From Pandoraea commovens (lineage in GTDB: Bacteria; Pseudomonadota; Gammaproteobacteria; Burkholderiales; Burkholderiaceae), in contig NZ_CABPSA010000003.1 in NCBI RefSeq assembly GCF_902459615.1, positions 124,001 through 188,000 of the forward strand: a stretch of 64,000 nucleotides of DNA, written 5' to 3'. Below the pieces are notes generated by a model. It searched no databases. It was not told where the DNA came from and saw only the letters and a program-made list of their open reading frames with translations. The stretch's first letter is position 1; every line of letters begins with the position of its first letter. The translations under genes were made by a program, and so were the position numbers. Positions 41,256 to 49,797 of this stretch are shown in pieces.

Positions 41256-43448
41256 TCAGGCTTGATTCAACTGACGTCCCACGTCGAACATCTCCCCGAA
41301 TTCGACGGCAGGCATGGGCACCCCGAACAGGTATCCCTGCCCCTCGTCGCAACCGAGTCGACGCAGGTTGTCGCGCTGTTGCTCCGTCTCCACACCCTCG
41401 GCAATGGTGCGCAGGTCGAAGCTGCGCGTCATGTCTACCAACGCACGCACTACGGACGCATCGCGCTCCGACTCCATCATCCCCTGCACGAACGACCGGT
41501 CGATCTTGATACGGCTTAACGGATAGCGTCGCAGCATGCTGATCGACGCGTAGCCGGTGCCGAAGTCGTCGAAGGCAATACTCACACCGTACGCATGCAG
41601 ACGCTGCAACGCTTCGAGTACGACGTCGTCGTCCAGCACGATGCTCTCCGTCACCTCCAGTTCCAGCGCCTGCGGTGGCAGCCCGTGCCGGTTAAGCACC
41701 GCGACCACCTCGTCGAAGATGCTGCCGATGCGAAATTGCAATCCGAATAAGTTGACGCCGATCCGGAAACACGGCGCACCGTTGCGTCGCCAATACGCCG
41801 CCTGCGCGCACGCCTCGTCCAGCACCCACGCGCCCACCGACGCCGCCAGCGGCCCGCGTTCGAGCGCCGGTAGAAACGCGGCAGGCGACAGCAGTCCACG
41901 TTGCGGATGCCGCCAGCGAATCAGCGCCTCGGCCCCTGTCAGCGACCCATCGGCGAAATCCACCTGCGGTTGATAGAAGAGCACGAACTCGCCGTCGTTC
42001 ACCGCACGATGCAGTTCGATGTTATAGACGCGCCGCGCCGCCGCTTCGATGCGCAGTGCATCGATGAAGACGAACGTCTGCCCGGCCCCATGCTGTTTCG
42101 CCCGCGACAGCGCCAGATCGGCATTGCTGATCAGGCTCAGCGCCTCCTCCGCCTGCTGCGGGACGACTGCGATGCCGCAGCAAGCGCTCACGCGCACATC
42201 GAACCCGCCGATCACCATCGGTTCTGCAATCGCCAACAGCACCGCATCGGCGCGGCGACGCGCCTCCACCGCATCCGTCACGCCCCACAGCAGCAGCGCG
42301 AACTCATCCGCACCGATGCGCGCGACCGTGTCGACCGTGCGCACGAGACGCGTCAAACGGCGCGCTACTTCGCACAGAATGCCGTCGCCGACCGCGTGGC
42401 CCAGCGTATCGTTGATGTCCTTGAAACCGTCGAGATCGAATATCGCGACGGCTGCGCCGCGCAGACAGACCGACGCCACCTCCGCGTCGCGATAGAAGCT
42501 CGCGCGATTCGCGATGCCCGTCAGCACATCGGTGCTCGCGAGCCGCCGCAACACTTCCCCGCCCTCGCGCAGCGTGCTGAGGTCATGCACATGTGCGTTG
42601 AACGTCTGCACATCGTTCTCGACCCAGCAGAACAGCGAGAGACTCATCGGAAACTCACGTCCATCGCGACGCAGGCCATAGACCTCCGAGGGCATCGTCA
42701 TGCCATCGACCGAGCCAGCGCTCACCGCCTGCGTGATCTGATCGCGAAGCGCCGAGCGGCTGCGCCCGGCGAGTAGCGTCTCCAGCGAACGCCCCGGTCC
42801 GTCGGACATCGCGTAGCCGAACATCGTCACTGCCGCATGGTTCCAGTCGAGGATTTCGCCGAAGGCATCGAAGCGGATCATCGCCGTGGGCGAATAGCGC
42901 TCCGGCTCGGCAAAGGTGCGCCGTTCACGTTCGATGAACAACTCCACACGACGCAATTCCAGACGGTCTGACGCCATGCGTCCCAGCTCGCGCAAACGCG
43001 CGCGATCCACGTCGGAGAATGTGTGATTCGGCTTGTTGTCGATGACGCACAGCGCACCGAGTGCGTGACCGTCCACCGACATGAGCGGCACGCCCGCGTA
43101 GAAGCGCACCTGCGCGTTGCCGGTCACGAGCGGGTTGTCGTGAAAACGCTCGTCGGCCGTGGCGTCGGGCACGACCATCACACCGTCACCATTGATCGCG
43201 TGCGCGCAGAAAGACGCGTCGCGGCTCATGTCGACATCGGTGTTGGTGGAGGAAAAGCCTGTGGCCGCCGCGAAAAATACGTGATCGTTGCCCACCATGT
43301 TGACGGCCGCCACCGGCACGCCAAACATGTGCGCGGCAATATGCACAACGGCATCGAGGCTCGGAAGCGGGCGTTCACTGCCCAGGCCGTACTCCGCCAG
43401 TGCAGCCAGCCTCTGCGTTTCCATGGGTAATACAGCGGGACACTTCAT
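41256..43448 (-). CDS. GAF-PAS-GGDEF-EAL cyclic-di-GMP protein
   Basis: A 730-residue signalling protein. Order: GAF at about 25-165, PAS at about 180-290, GGDEF at about 305-460 and EAL at about 475-725. The GGDEF site reads RIGADEFALLL, so the second Gly is Ala; the cyclase may be weakened. The EAL half keeps its signatures: GAEALIRWRHP, LELEVTESIVLDD, IAFDDFGTGYASISML and IKIDRSFVQGM with a later EGVETE, so it is probably an active phosphodiesterase. There is no signal peptide or membrane helix, so it acts in the cytoplasm. The ATG at 43448 has GAGGAGA upstream. Confidence 0.93.
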   Translation of the reverse strand: MKCPAVLPMETQRLAALAEYGLGSERPLPSLDAVVHIAAHMFGVPVAAVNMVGNDHVFFAAATGFSSTNTDVDMSRDASFCAHAINGDGVMVVPDATADERFHDNPLVTGNAQVRFYAGVPLMSVDGHALGALCVIDNKPNHTFSDVDRARLRELGRMASDRLELRRVELFIERERRTFAEPERYSPTAMIRFDAFGEILDWNHAAVTMFGYAMSDGPGRSLETLLAGRSRSALRDQITQAVSAGSVDGMTMPSEVYGLRRDGREFPMSLSLFCWVENDVQTFNAHVHDLSTLREGGEVLRRLASTDVLTGIANRASFYRDAEVASVCLRGAAVAIFDLDGFKDINDTLGHAVGDGILCEVARRLTRLVRTVDTVARIGADEFALLLWGVTDAVEARRRADAVLLAIAEPMVIGGFDVRVSACCGIAVVPQQAEEALSLISNADLALSRAKQHGAGQTFVFIDALRIEAAARRVYNIELHRAVNDGEFVLFYQPQVDFADGSLTGAEALIRWRHPQRGLLSPAAFLPALERGPLAASVGAWVLDEACAQAAYWRRNGAPCFRIGVNLFGLQFRIGSIFDEVVAVLNRHGLPPQALELEVTESIVLDDDVVLEALQRLHAYGVSIAFDDFGTGYASISMLRRYPLSRIKIDRSFVQGMMESERDASVVRALVDMTRSFDLRTIAEGVETEQQRDNLRRLGCDEGQGYLFGVPMPAVEFGEMFDVGRQLNQA

Positions 43449-43672
43449 CGTCGGTCTCCTCGCCTGTGAGCGGCTTGATGGACAACTTCGGATGCCGTTG
43501 TGACGACGCGCGAGACACGAGCACCAAGTTCAACCCGGTGTCATTGCGCGTCATATGAACCGGTGATTGATGCGCACAACGCCATGCACCCCGTGATGAC
43601 TTCGCAGGTTTGCGCGCGACCGCCCGGATATTCGACGCCCGATTCAGCGGATTATAAGGGGAAGACCGGAAT
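43449..43672. other. Intergenic region upstream of the EAL gene
   Basis: About 220 bp with no credible gene between the EAL protein start and the end of a small AT-rich ORF. It holds the leftward ribosome site and presumably the promoter of the EAL gene. I see no strong dyad. Confidence 0.4.
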
Positions 43673-43933
43673 TCATGCCTCCGGATTGTTCGTTATACAA
43701 AACTTATTGCCGACGAATTCCGATACCGGTTCATTAACATCTGAGGCGCTATACCCAATGGTGACAAGCCACGCCGCCGGGCCGCCCACATACCCTCGCC
43801 AAACATTCACACGATCGTTTGGAATTTTCATTTGAACCGGGGAATTGCATGCAAATCGCAAAGCATGACGCACACCATTTGCGTAATCGATATACGCGAA
43901 TACTTTTAATTCATTACTCGATACCGCCGACAT
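43673..43933 (-). CDS. Hypothetical 86-residue protein in AT-rich DNA
   Basis: An 86-codon frame that overlaps the 3' end of the LysR gene by 20 bp. Its codons are AT-richer than those of its neighbours. The translation looks like a globular protein (VFAYIDYANGVRHALRFACN, WLVTIGYSASDVNEPVSEF) and not like a shadow frame. There is no recognised domain and no clear ribosome site; translation could be coupled to the LysR stop. It might be a small acquired gene. Confidence 0.4.
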   Translation of the reverse strand: MSAVSSNELKVFAYIDYANGVRHALRFACNSPVQMKIPNDRVNVWRGYVGGPAAWLVTIGYSASDVNEPVSEFVGNKFCITNNPEA

Positions 43934-44831
43934 CCCGATTCAATTCACGCGCCAGATAGCGCTCCATAAACTCGACAAAGAGCCGTACCTTGGCCGAGAG
44001 ATTGAGCCGCTCCGGATAGATCGCGTAGATGTCGGCGGCCGGTAACGCCCAGTCGCTCAGCAATTGCGTCAGTGCATTCGAAGCCAATGCGGATTGCACA
44101 TCCCATTCCGATCTCACGAGCACACCATGCCCGTCGAGCGCCCAGCGCAGCGTCGCTTCGCCGTCGTTGCTGCTCATCGCCCCGTGCACCTTTACCAGTT
44201 CGTGCCGTTTGCCCTTGGTGAAATGCCACGTGCCGTACGCCGTGTCGTTCTCGCGCAGCACGATGCACAGGTGATTGCGCAGATCGTCGGGCACCTTGGG
44301 CACACCGTGGCGCGCGAGGTATTTGGGGGACGCGCACACCAGTCGCCGGTTCGCGGCGATGCGGCGTCCCACCACGCGCTGGTCGGGCAGTTCGCCGAAG
44401 CGAATACCGACGTCGAACGCGAACTCGGCCAGATTCATCGGACGGTCCGTCAGATCGAGCTGCACTTCGACCTCGGGATACTGCTCGCGAAATTCCGATA
44501 GCGCAGGCACGACATGGCGGCGTCCGAAGCCGAACGTCGCATTCACCTTCAGCAGACCGCGCGGCAAATCGCGGCTGCTCGACACCATGCGCTCCAGCTC
44601 CTGCACCTGTTCGATGATCTTCGAGCCAGTGCCGAGATACAGCTCCCCCTCATGCGTCATCGCCAGTCGCCGGGTGGTGCGGTTCAGCAGCTTGACGCCC
44701 AGTCGTCGCTCCAGCTGACTCAGGCGTGCGCTGATCGCTGGCGGCGTCACGCCAAGGTCGCGCGCCAGCGCCGACAGGCTGCCCAACGTCACCAGACGGG
44801 CGAAGAATTCCAGATCGGCGATGGCGTCCAT
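43914..44831 (-). CDS. LysR-family regulator of the dehydratase/transporter operon
   Basis: A 305-residue LysR regulator. DNA-binding region: LEFFARLVTLGSLSALARDL with PPAISARLSQLERRLGVKLL; the effector domain follows, of the type seen in many Burkholderiales LysR proteins (DVGIRFGELPDQRVVGRRI). I chose the ATG at 44831; an in-frame TTG lies 12 bp upstream. It is divergent from the LeuC-like gene and should respond to the operon's substrate, a hydroxycarboxylic acid. A dyad with T-N11-A spacing lies in the 124-bp gap. Confidence 0.88.
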   Translation of the reverse strand: MDAIADLEFFARLVTLGSLSALARDLGVTPPAISARLSQLERRLGVKLLNRTTRRLAMTHEGELYLGTGSKIIEQVQELERMVSSSRDLPRGLLKVNATFGFGRRHVVPALSEFREQYPEVEVQLDLTDRPMNLAEFAFDVGIRFGELPDQRVVGRRIAANRRLVCASPKYLARHGVPKVPDDLRNHLCIVLRENDTAYGTWHFTKGKRHELVKVHGAMSSNDGEATLRWALDGHGVLVRSEWDVQSALASNALTQLLSDWALPAADIYAIYPERLNLSAKVRLFVEFMERYLARELNRDVGGIE

Positions 44832-44843
44832 TATTAACTTCAA

Positions 44844-44860
44844 CTTAAAAATAGGTTAAG
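44844..44860. promoter_or_regulatory. LysR-type binding site in the LysR-leuC gap
   Basis: The dyad CTTAA-N7-TTAAG contains the LysR core T-N11-A. It is located 13 bp before the LysR start and about 100 bp upstream of the dehydratase start, the usual autoregulatory position. Confidence 0.6.
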
Positions 44861-44955
44861 CGAATATGCATTTTGCGATTCTATGAACGAATTAGACTGC
44901 ACGCAAGGTTGCGAGACATAGCAAAACGACGACCGCCCGCATCAAGGAGTACCTC

Positions 44956-46368
44956 ATGGGACAAACGCTTTACCAAAAGATCGTGCGAAGCCATACGGCC
45001 TTCGACGTCGATGCGCAGCACGTCGCGCTCTATGCCGACCTGCACATCATGAACGAGTACACGAGCCCGCAAGCGTTCGCGGGACTCGCTGAGAAAGGCC
45101 TGCCGGTGCGTTGCCCGGAGAAGCAGATGGGGATCGTGGATCACGTTATTCCCACGCACCCGGTGCCGGTCGACAAACGCACCATCGTGATCGACGCCGC
45201 CGCCCATCAGGCCGCCAACTTCACCCGCAACTGCCAGAAACACGGCATTCACCTGTTCGACGTGACGGACCCGGAGCAAGGGATCGAACACGTGGTGGCC
45301 CCCGAACTGGGGCTGATCCGTCCCGGCATGGTGGTGCTTTGCGGCGACAGCCACACAACCACCTACGGCGCTCTCGGGGCGCTGGGGTTCGGCATCGGCA
45401 CGTCGGAAGTCGAGCATGTGCTGGCGACGCAAACGCTCATTTACCGCGTGGCGCGCGACATGCGAATCCACGTCGACGGTACGCTGGCGAGTGGTACCAC
45501 GTCGAAAGACCTCGTGCTGTACATCATTGCCCGTATCGGTGCGCAAGGCGCGCGCGGCTTCGTTGTCGAGTACACGGGCGCGGCCATCGAGGCGCTGTCT
45601 GCCGAAGCCCGCATGACGTTGTGCAACATGACCGTCGAGGCGGGCGCGCGCGGTGCGCTCATCGCGCCGGACGCCACCACGCTGCAATACGTCGGCGATC
45701 ACATTCGCGATCTGTCCGGCGACGCGTTGGAGGACGCCAAGCGCCGCTGGCTCGCGCTGCGCTCCGACGAGGACGCAGCGTTCGACGTCACGCATTGTTT
45801 CGATGCCACCGACGTCGCGCCCTTCGTGACGTGGGGCACGAGCCCCGATCAGGCGATTGCGATCAACGCGCGGATTCCCTCGCTCTCGGAAGACGAGGTG
45901 GAGCGGCACAACGCGTCGAAGGCGCTGGGCTACATGGGGCTGGACGCCGGTCAGTCGCTCGACGGCTTGCCCATCGATCATGTCTTCATCGGGTCCTGCA
46001 CCAACGCGCGTATCGAAGACCTGCGCGCGATTGCCGAGATCGTACGAGGTCACAAGGTGGCCGACGGCGTGCGTGCGATGGTCGTGCCGGGTTCGGGTCG
46101 CGTACGCGATCAGGCCGAGCGCGAAGGCATTGCCGATGCGCTGAAAGACGCGGGTTTCGAGTGGCGTCAACCGGGCTGCTCGATGTGCCTCGCGATGAAC
46201 GACGACATTCTCAAGCCCGGTCAGCGATGCGCGTCGACCACCAACCGCAATTTCGAGGGACGTCAGGGACGCGGCGCACGCACGCATCTGATGAGCCCCG
46301 TCATGGCCGCCGCCGCCGCCATCGCTGGTCGCATCGTCGACATTCGCAAGGAGACCGCTCATGGCTGA
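44956..46368 (+). CDS. leuC: Aconitase-family dehydratase large subunit (LeuC paralogue)
   Basis: A 470-residue iron-sulfur dehydratase large subunit of the 3-isopropylmalate dehydratase family. Cluster ligands: Cys348 in FIGSCTNARIEDL, Cys408 and Cys411 in GCSMCLAM. The N-terminus is MGQTLYQKIVRSH; the region NEYTSPQAFAGL replaces the HEVTSPQAF usual in biosynthetic LeuC. It overlaps the small subunit gene by eight bases. The operon lacks leuB and leuA and instead has a hydroxycarboxylate transporter and a LysR regulator, so a catabolic role (for example citramalate/citraconate or malate/maleate interconversion) is more likely than leucine synthesis. Naming it leuC reflects family only. Confidence 0.82.
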   Translation: MGQTLYQKIVRSHTAFDVDAQHVALYADLHIMNEYTSPQAFAGLAEKGLPVRCPEKQMGIVDHVIPTHPVPVDKRTIVIDAAAHQAANFTRNCQKHGIHLFDVTDPEQGIEHVVAPELGLIRPGMVVLCGDSHTTTYGALGALGFGIGTSEVEHVLATQTLIYRVARDMRIHVDGTLASGTTSKDLVLYIIARIGAQGARGFVVEYTGAAIEALSAEARMTLCNMTVEAGARGALIAPDATTLQYVGDHIRDLSGDALEDAKRRWLALRSDEDAAFDVTHCFDATDVAPFVTWGTSPDQAIAINARIPSLSEDEVERHNASKALGYMGLDAGQSLDGLPIDHVFIGSCTNARIEDLRAIAEIVRGHKVADGVRAMVVPGSGRVRDQAEREGIADALKDAGFEWRQPGCSMCLAMNDDILKPGQRCASTTNRNFEGRQGRGARTHLMSPVMAAAAAIAGRIVDIRKETAHG

Positions 46369-46999
46369 GCACACGATCGTGGCCGGTACGGCCGCCCCGC
46401 TACCGCTGAACAATCTGGATACGGACCAGATCATGCCCAAGCAATTTCTGCTCGGCATCGACAAGTCCGGCCTCGCGCGCGGTGTGCTGTACGACCTGCG
46501 CACGAATGCCGACGGCACGCCCAACGACGCGTTCGTTCTGAACCGTCCCGCGTATCGCGACGCTCGCATTCTGGTGGCCGGGGCCAACTTCGGTTGCGGA
46601 TCGAGCCGTGAGCACGCGGTGTGGGGTTTGCAGCAATCGGGCATTGAAGCGGTCATCGCGCCGAGCTTCGGCGAGATCTTCTACTTCAACGCGCAGAACA
46701 ACCGTCTGCTGCTGATCGTGCTCGCCCCGCAGGACATCGCGAAGCTGACCGAGACCGTGAGCGATCCCGCGCAGAACGCTTTGACCATCGACGTCGAGCG
46801 CCAGTGTGTGGTGACGGCAAGCGGCGAGTCGTTCGCGTTCGATCTGCCCCCGCGTCAGAAGCGCATGTTCGTGGAAGGTCTCGACATGATCGGCATGACG
46901 CTCAAGGACAGCGACGCCATCACCGCATTCGAAGCCCGCCATCGCACCGATTTCCCCTGGATGCAAATCGATCTGCCCAGACAACAACGTACCGCCTGA
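46361..46999 (+). CDS. leuD: Aconitase-family dehydratase small subunit (LeuD paralogue)
   Basis: A 212-residue small subunit of the isopropylmalate-dehydratase type. LDTDQIMPKQFLLGIDKSGL and ANFGCGSSREHAVWGL are the family motifs. It forms the swivel domain beside the iron-sulfur large subunit encoded immediately upstream. The short loop around residues 30-40 differs from the canonical LeuD, consistent with another 2-hydroxy acid. It is followed 80 bp later by a transporter of the same operon. Confidence 0.82.
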   Translation: MAEHTIVAGTAAPLPLNNLDTDQIMPKQFLLGIDKSGLARGVLYDLRTNADGTPNDAFVLNRPAYRDARILVAGANFGCGSSREHAVWGLQQSGIEAVIAPSFGEIFYFNAQNNRLLLIVLAPQDIAKLTETVSDPAQNALTIDVERQCVVTASGESFAFDLPPRQKRMFVEGLDMIGMTLKDSDAITAFEARHRTDFPWMQIDLPRQQRTA

Positions 47000-47079
47000 G
47001 TGACAAGAGGCGCACGGCATTGAGTCAGTGCCGCAAGCGCCCTCACCCGGACAGGTATTCCATCCTTTCAGGAGACACC

Positions 47080-48402
47080 ATGAAAAGTCAGGCCGCTCAG
47101 GCGAGCGCGACGCCGCTCGCCACCCCCTCTCTGATGTCGAAATTCACCATCGGCGGCGCACCGCTGCCGATGTTCGTCGCCATTGCCGTCATTACCGGTC
47201 TTGCGGCTGTCACCGGACGCCTGCCCGCCGACATGATCGGCGGCTTCGCGGTGCTGATGATTGCGGGCATGTTGCTCGGTGAGATCGGCGGCTCGATCCC
47301 TGTCTTCAAGCACATCGGCGGCCCCGCCATCCTCTGTCTGTTCGTACCGGCCGCGCTGCTCGGCAATGGGCTGATGGACGACGCGATCCTCAAGGCCATC
47401 ACCGTCACGATGAAGACGGCCAATCTGCAATATCTCTACATCGCGTGTCTGGTGGCTGGCAGCATGCTCGGCATGAATCGGAAGATCCTGATTCAGGGCT
47501 TTCTGAAGATGTTCGTGCCGTTGCTGATCGGCACGCTCGCGGCCATTGCGGCCGGATGCCTCGCAGGATTGCTGTTCGGCTTCAGCCCGCGTCACACGTT
47601 CTTCTTCATCGTGATGCCGATTCTCGGCGGCGGTATCGGCGAGGGCATTCTGCCGTTGTCGATCGGCTATTCGGAGATCACGGGCGAGACGCAGGGGCAT
47701 CTGATTGCGACGATGGTCCCCGCCGCGCTCATCGGCAACGTCGTGGCGATTCTCTCTGCGGGGCTACTCAAGCGCTTCGGCGAAAAACGTCCGCACTACA
47801 ACGGCAACGGCATGCTCGTGCGCAGTGGTGAAGATCGCGCGCTGCTCGAAGGGCAGAACGTAGAACACGCGCTCGATCTGCGTCTGATGGGACACGGTTT
47901 GCTGCTCGCCTGCACGCTGTTCATTCTCGGCGCGTTGCTTGCGCCGGTGACGGGCATTCCGGGGCCGGTGCTGATGATCGTCGCAGCAGCGGTGTTGAAG
48001 GTCTCGCGGCTGATTCCGGAAAGCATGGAGACCGGCGCGTATCAGATGTACAAGTTTATGTCGACGAACCTGACGTTCGCGATTCTGGTCGGACTCGGGA
48101 CGCTGTTCGTGTCGTGGGACAAACTCGTCGGCGCGTTCTCGACGGCCTATTTCGTGATCTGCGCATCGACGGTGATAGCGATGGTCGTCTCGGGATTCTT
48201 CGTCGGCATGTGGCTGAAGATGTTCCCGGTCGAGTCGGCCATCGTCACGGCCTGCCATAGCGGTCTTGGCGGCACGGGCGACGTGGCGATTCTGTCGTCG
48301 TCCAATCGCATGGGACTGATGCCGTTCGCGCAGATTTCCACGCGCATCGGCGGTGCCGGAATGGTGGTCATCGCAACGCTGTTGATGAAGTTCTGGCATT
48401 GA
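47080..48402 (+). CDS. 2-hydroxycarboxylate transporter family (CitS/CimH-like)
   Basis: A 440-residue secondary transporter of the 2-hydroxycarboxylate family, which takes up citrate, malate or related acids. The two re-entrant GGxG loops of the family are visible: ILGGGIGEGILPLSIG and CHSGLGGTGDVAILS. About eleven hydrophobic segments. The ATG at 47080 has CAGGAG upstream, so the longer open frame is not used. It completes the operon LeuC-LeuD-transporter, suggesting that the transported acid is the substrate of the dehydratase. Confidence 0.87.
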   Translation: MKSQAAQASATPLATPSLMSKFTIGGAPLPMFVAIAVITGLAAVTGRLPADMIGGFAVLMIAGMLLGEIGGSIPVFKHIGGPAILCLFVPAALLGNGLMDDAILKAITVTMKTANLQYLYIACLVAGSMLGMNRKILIQGFLKMFVPLLIGTLAAIAAGCLAGLLFGFSPRHTFFFIVMPILGGGIGEGILPLSIGYSEITGETQGHLIATMVPAALIGNVVAILSAGLLKRFGEKRPHYNGNGMLVRSGEDRALLEGQNVEHALDLRLMGHGLLLACTLFILGALLAPVTGIPGPVLMIVAAAVLKVSRLIPESMETGAYQMYKFMSTNLTFAILVGLGTLFVSWDKLVGAFSTAYFVICASTVIAMVVSGFFVGMWLKMFPVESAIVTACHSGLGGTGDVAILSSSNRMGLMPFAQISTRIGGAGMVVIATLLMKFWH

Positions 48403-48462
48403 TGCGACAGCGCAGTTAGTCCCCGAAGTCCCCCATCCCCTCGGGCAACGGCGGTCTGGACC

Positions 48463-49479
48463 TCAGTCCGGCCGCCGCCGGAACGCCCACCAGCCAGCGG
48501 CCGCAGTGCCTGTCGCGACGATAAACACGAGCACCCAGAAGCCATGCGGATGATCGGCGAGCGGAATGCCGCCGACGTTCATCCCGAAAAAGCCCGCCAC
48601 GATGTTGATGGGCAGCGCGAGTACGGTGACGACCGTCAGCGTGTAAATGGTGCGGTCGGTGCGCTCGCTGACCATCGCCGCAATTTCTTCCTGAAGCAAC
48701 TTGATGCGCTCCAGCAACGCCGACAAGTCGTTCAGGACGACGGCGAATTCTTCGGTTGCCTGACGGAATTCCTGAACGTCGTCGGCATGACCCCATATCG
48801 GCGGGCGACTCAGCAGACGAAAGAGCGCCGCCGGCTCCGGCGCGAGCAGACGTTGCAGGCGCACAAGCACCCGGCGCAACGACCCGAGGTCGGCTCGGTT
48901 GCTCTCGATGCGCTGCTGCAACAGGCGGTCTTCAACGGTGTCCACACGGCGGCTCGTCTCGCGCACGATGCGCTCAAGCACGTCCGCCTGATCGCGCAGC
49001 AGATGCACGAGCAAGGCGAGCGGCGAGCGGAAGGCGTCGCCACGTTTGACGGACGCGCGCAGCTTGTCGATGGAGCGCAGCGGTTTTACGCGCCCTGTCA
49101 CGAGCAGGCGGGCGTTGGCCGCCACACGCAGCGTCGAAATCTCGGACTGCGCGATGTCGAACGCGAAAATCACGTCATTGATGACGGCCAGCAGCCAATC
49201 ATCGGAATGTTCGATGCGCGTGGAGCGCGACCCTTCGCTCAGGCTTTCGTAGAACTCTTCGGGCAGGTGCATCTGCTGCTTGAGCCACTTCTCGCACGCG
49301 GCGTGCGCGAAGTTGAAATGCAGCCAGAGGAAGCCGTCGGCGCGCTCGCCTTTCGCCAGCCACGCCAGCGCCTCGGTCGAATCGACCGGTTGCGGGGGCG
49401 CGCCGTCAGTGAAACGATAGCCGTAGATCAGGCCAGCCTGATCACAGCCATATGCGTTGTGAGCTAATTCGGCGAACAT
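48463..49479 (-). CDS. CorA/ZntB-family divalent metal transporter
   Basis: A 338-residue CorA-superfamily protein. A long cytoplasmic domain with helices (the LERIVRETSRRVDTVEDRLL stalk) precedes two C-terminal membrane helices. The selectivity motif GMNVGGIPL follows the first of them (ALPINIVAGFFGMN). The N-terminal region and the Ile-Pro-Leu after GMN resemble ZntB, the zinc exporter/importer branch, more than CorA. No metal-regulator gene is adjacent. Confidence 0.85.
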   Translation of the reverse strand: MFAELAHNAYGCDQAGLIYGYRFTDGAPPQPVDSTEALAWLAKGERADGFLWLHFNFAHAACEKWLKQQMHLPEEFYESLSEGSRSTRIEHSDDWLLAVINDVIFAFDIAQSEISTLRVAANARLLVTGRVKPLRSIDKLRASVKRGDAFRSPLALLVHLLRDQADVLERIVRETSRRVDTVEDRLLQQRIESNRADLGSLRRVLVRLQRLLAPEPAALFRLLSRPPIWGHADDVQEFRQATEEFAVVLNDLSALLERIKLLQEEIAAMVSERTDRTIYTLTVVTVLALPINIVAGFFGMNVGGIPLADHPHGFWVLVFIVATGTAAAGWWAFRRRPD

Positions 49480-49797
49480 GCGCGCGGTATCGGTGGCGAG
49501 GCGTGGGGAAAGGACGTGAACCGCACCGCAGCACGGTGGGACTTGCCATCATGACAATGTCATATTTCATTTTTGTGACAATTTAGGCATGCTCGCGAAT
49601 CCCAAGAAATGCGGTGGCGGCACCGCCGGGCGGGGCGTGCGCGGGAACTACGTCACACGGCATTCGTCAACGCCATGCTGGTGTCATAAAATCGTCGCAT
49701 ACTGAAACGCATCATCGGGCGCGCATTTTGTCCGTCCGCCGTCACCCGGGCAGTACGGGGTGCCTTTTGTGTTTGCTGGCCGTAAGAGATCGTCGCC
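49480..49797. promoter_or_regulatory. Upstream region of PPK2 and ZntB-like genes
   Basis: A 318-bp divergent gap with no credible gene. A perfect dyad ATGACA-A-TGTCAT lies at 49551-49563, within an AT-rich patch up to about 49590, suited to a promoter/operator of either gene. It resembles half of a Pho box but the spacing of a second half is not right, so I make no claim. Confidence 0.5.

Noticed and set aside
44881-46656. Long minus-strand frame of 591 codons
   Set aside because: Antisense to the LeuC-like gene, whose cysteine ligands and family motifs are clear.
49551-49590. Possible Pho box upstream of PPK2
   Set aside because: TGTCA-like half sites occur, but not as direct repeats at 11-bp spacing, so the Pho box definition is not met.
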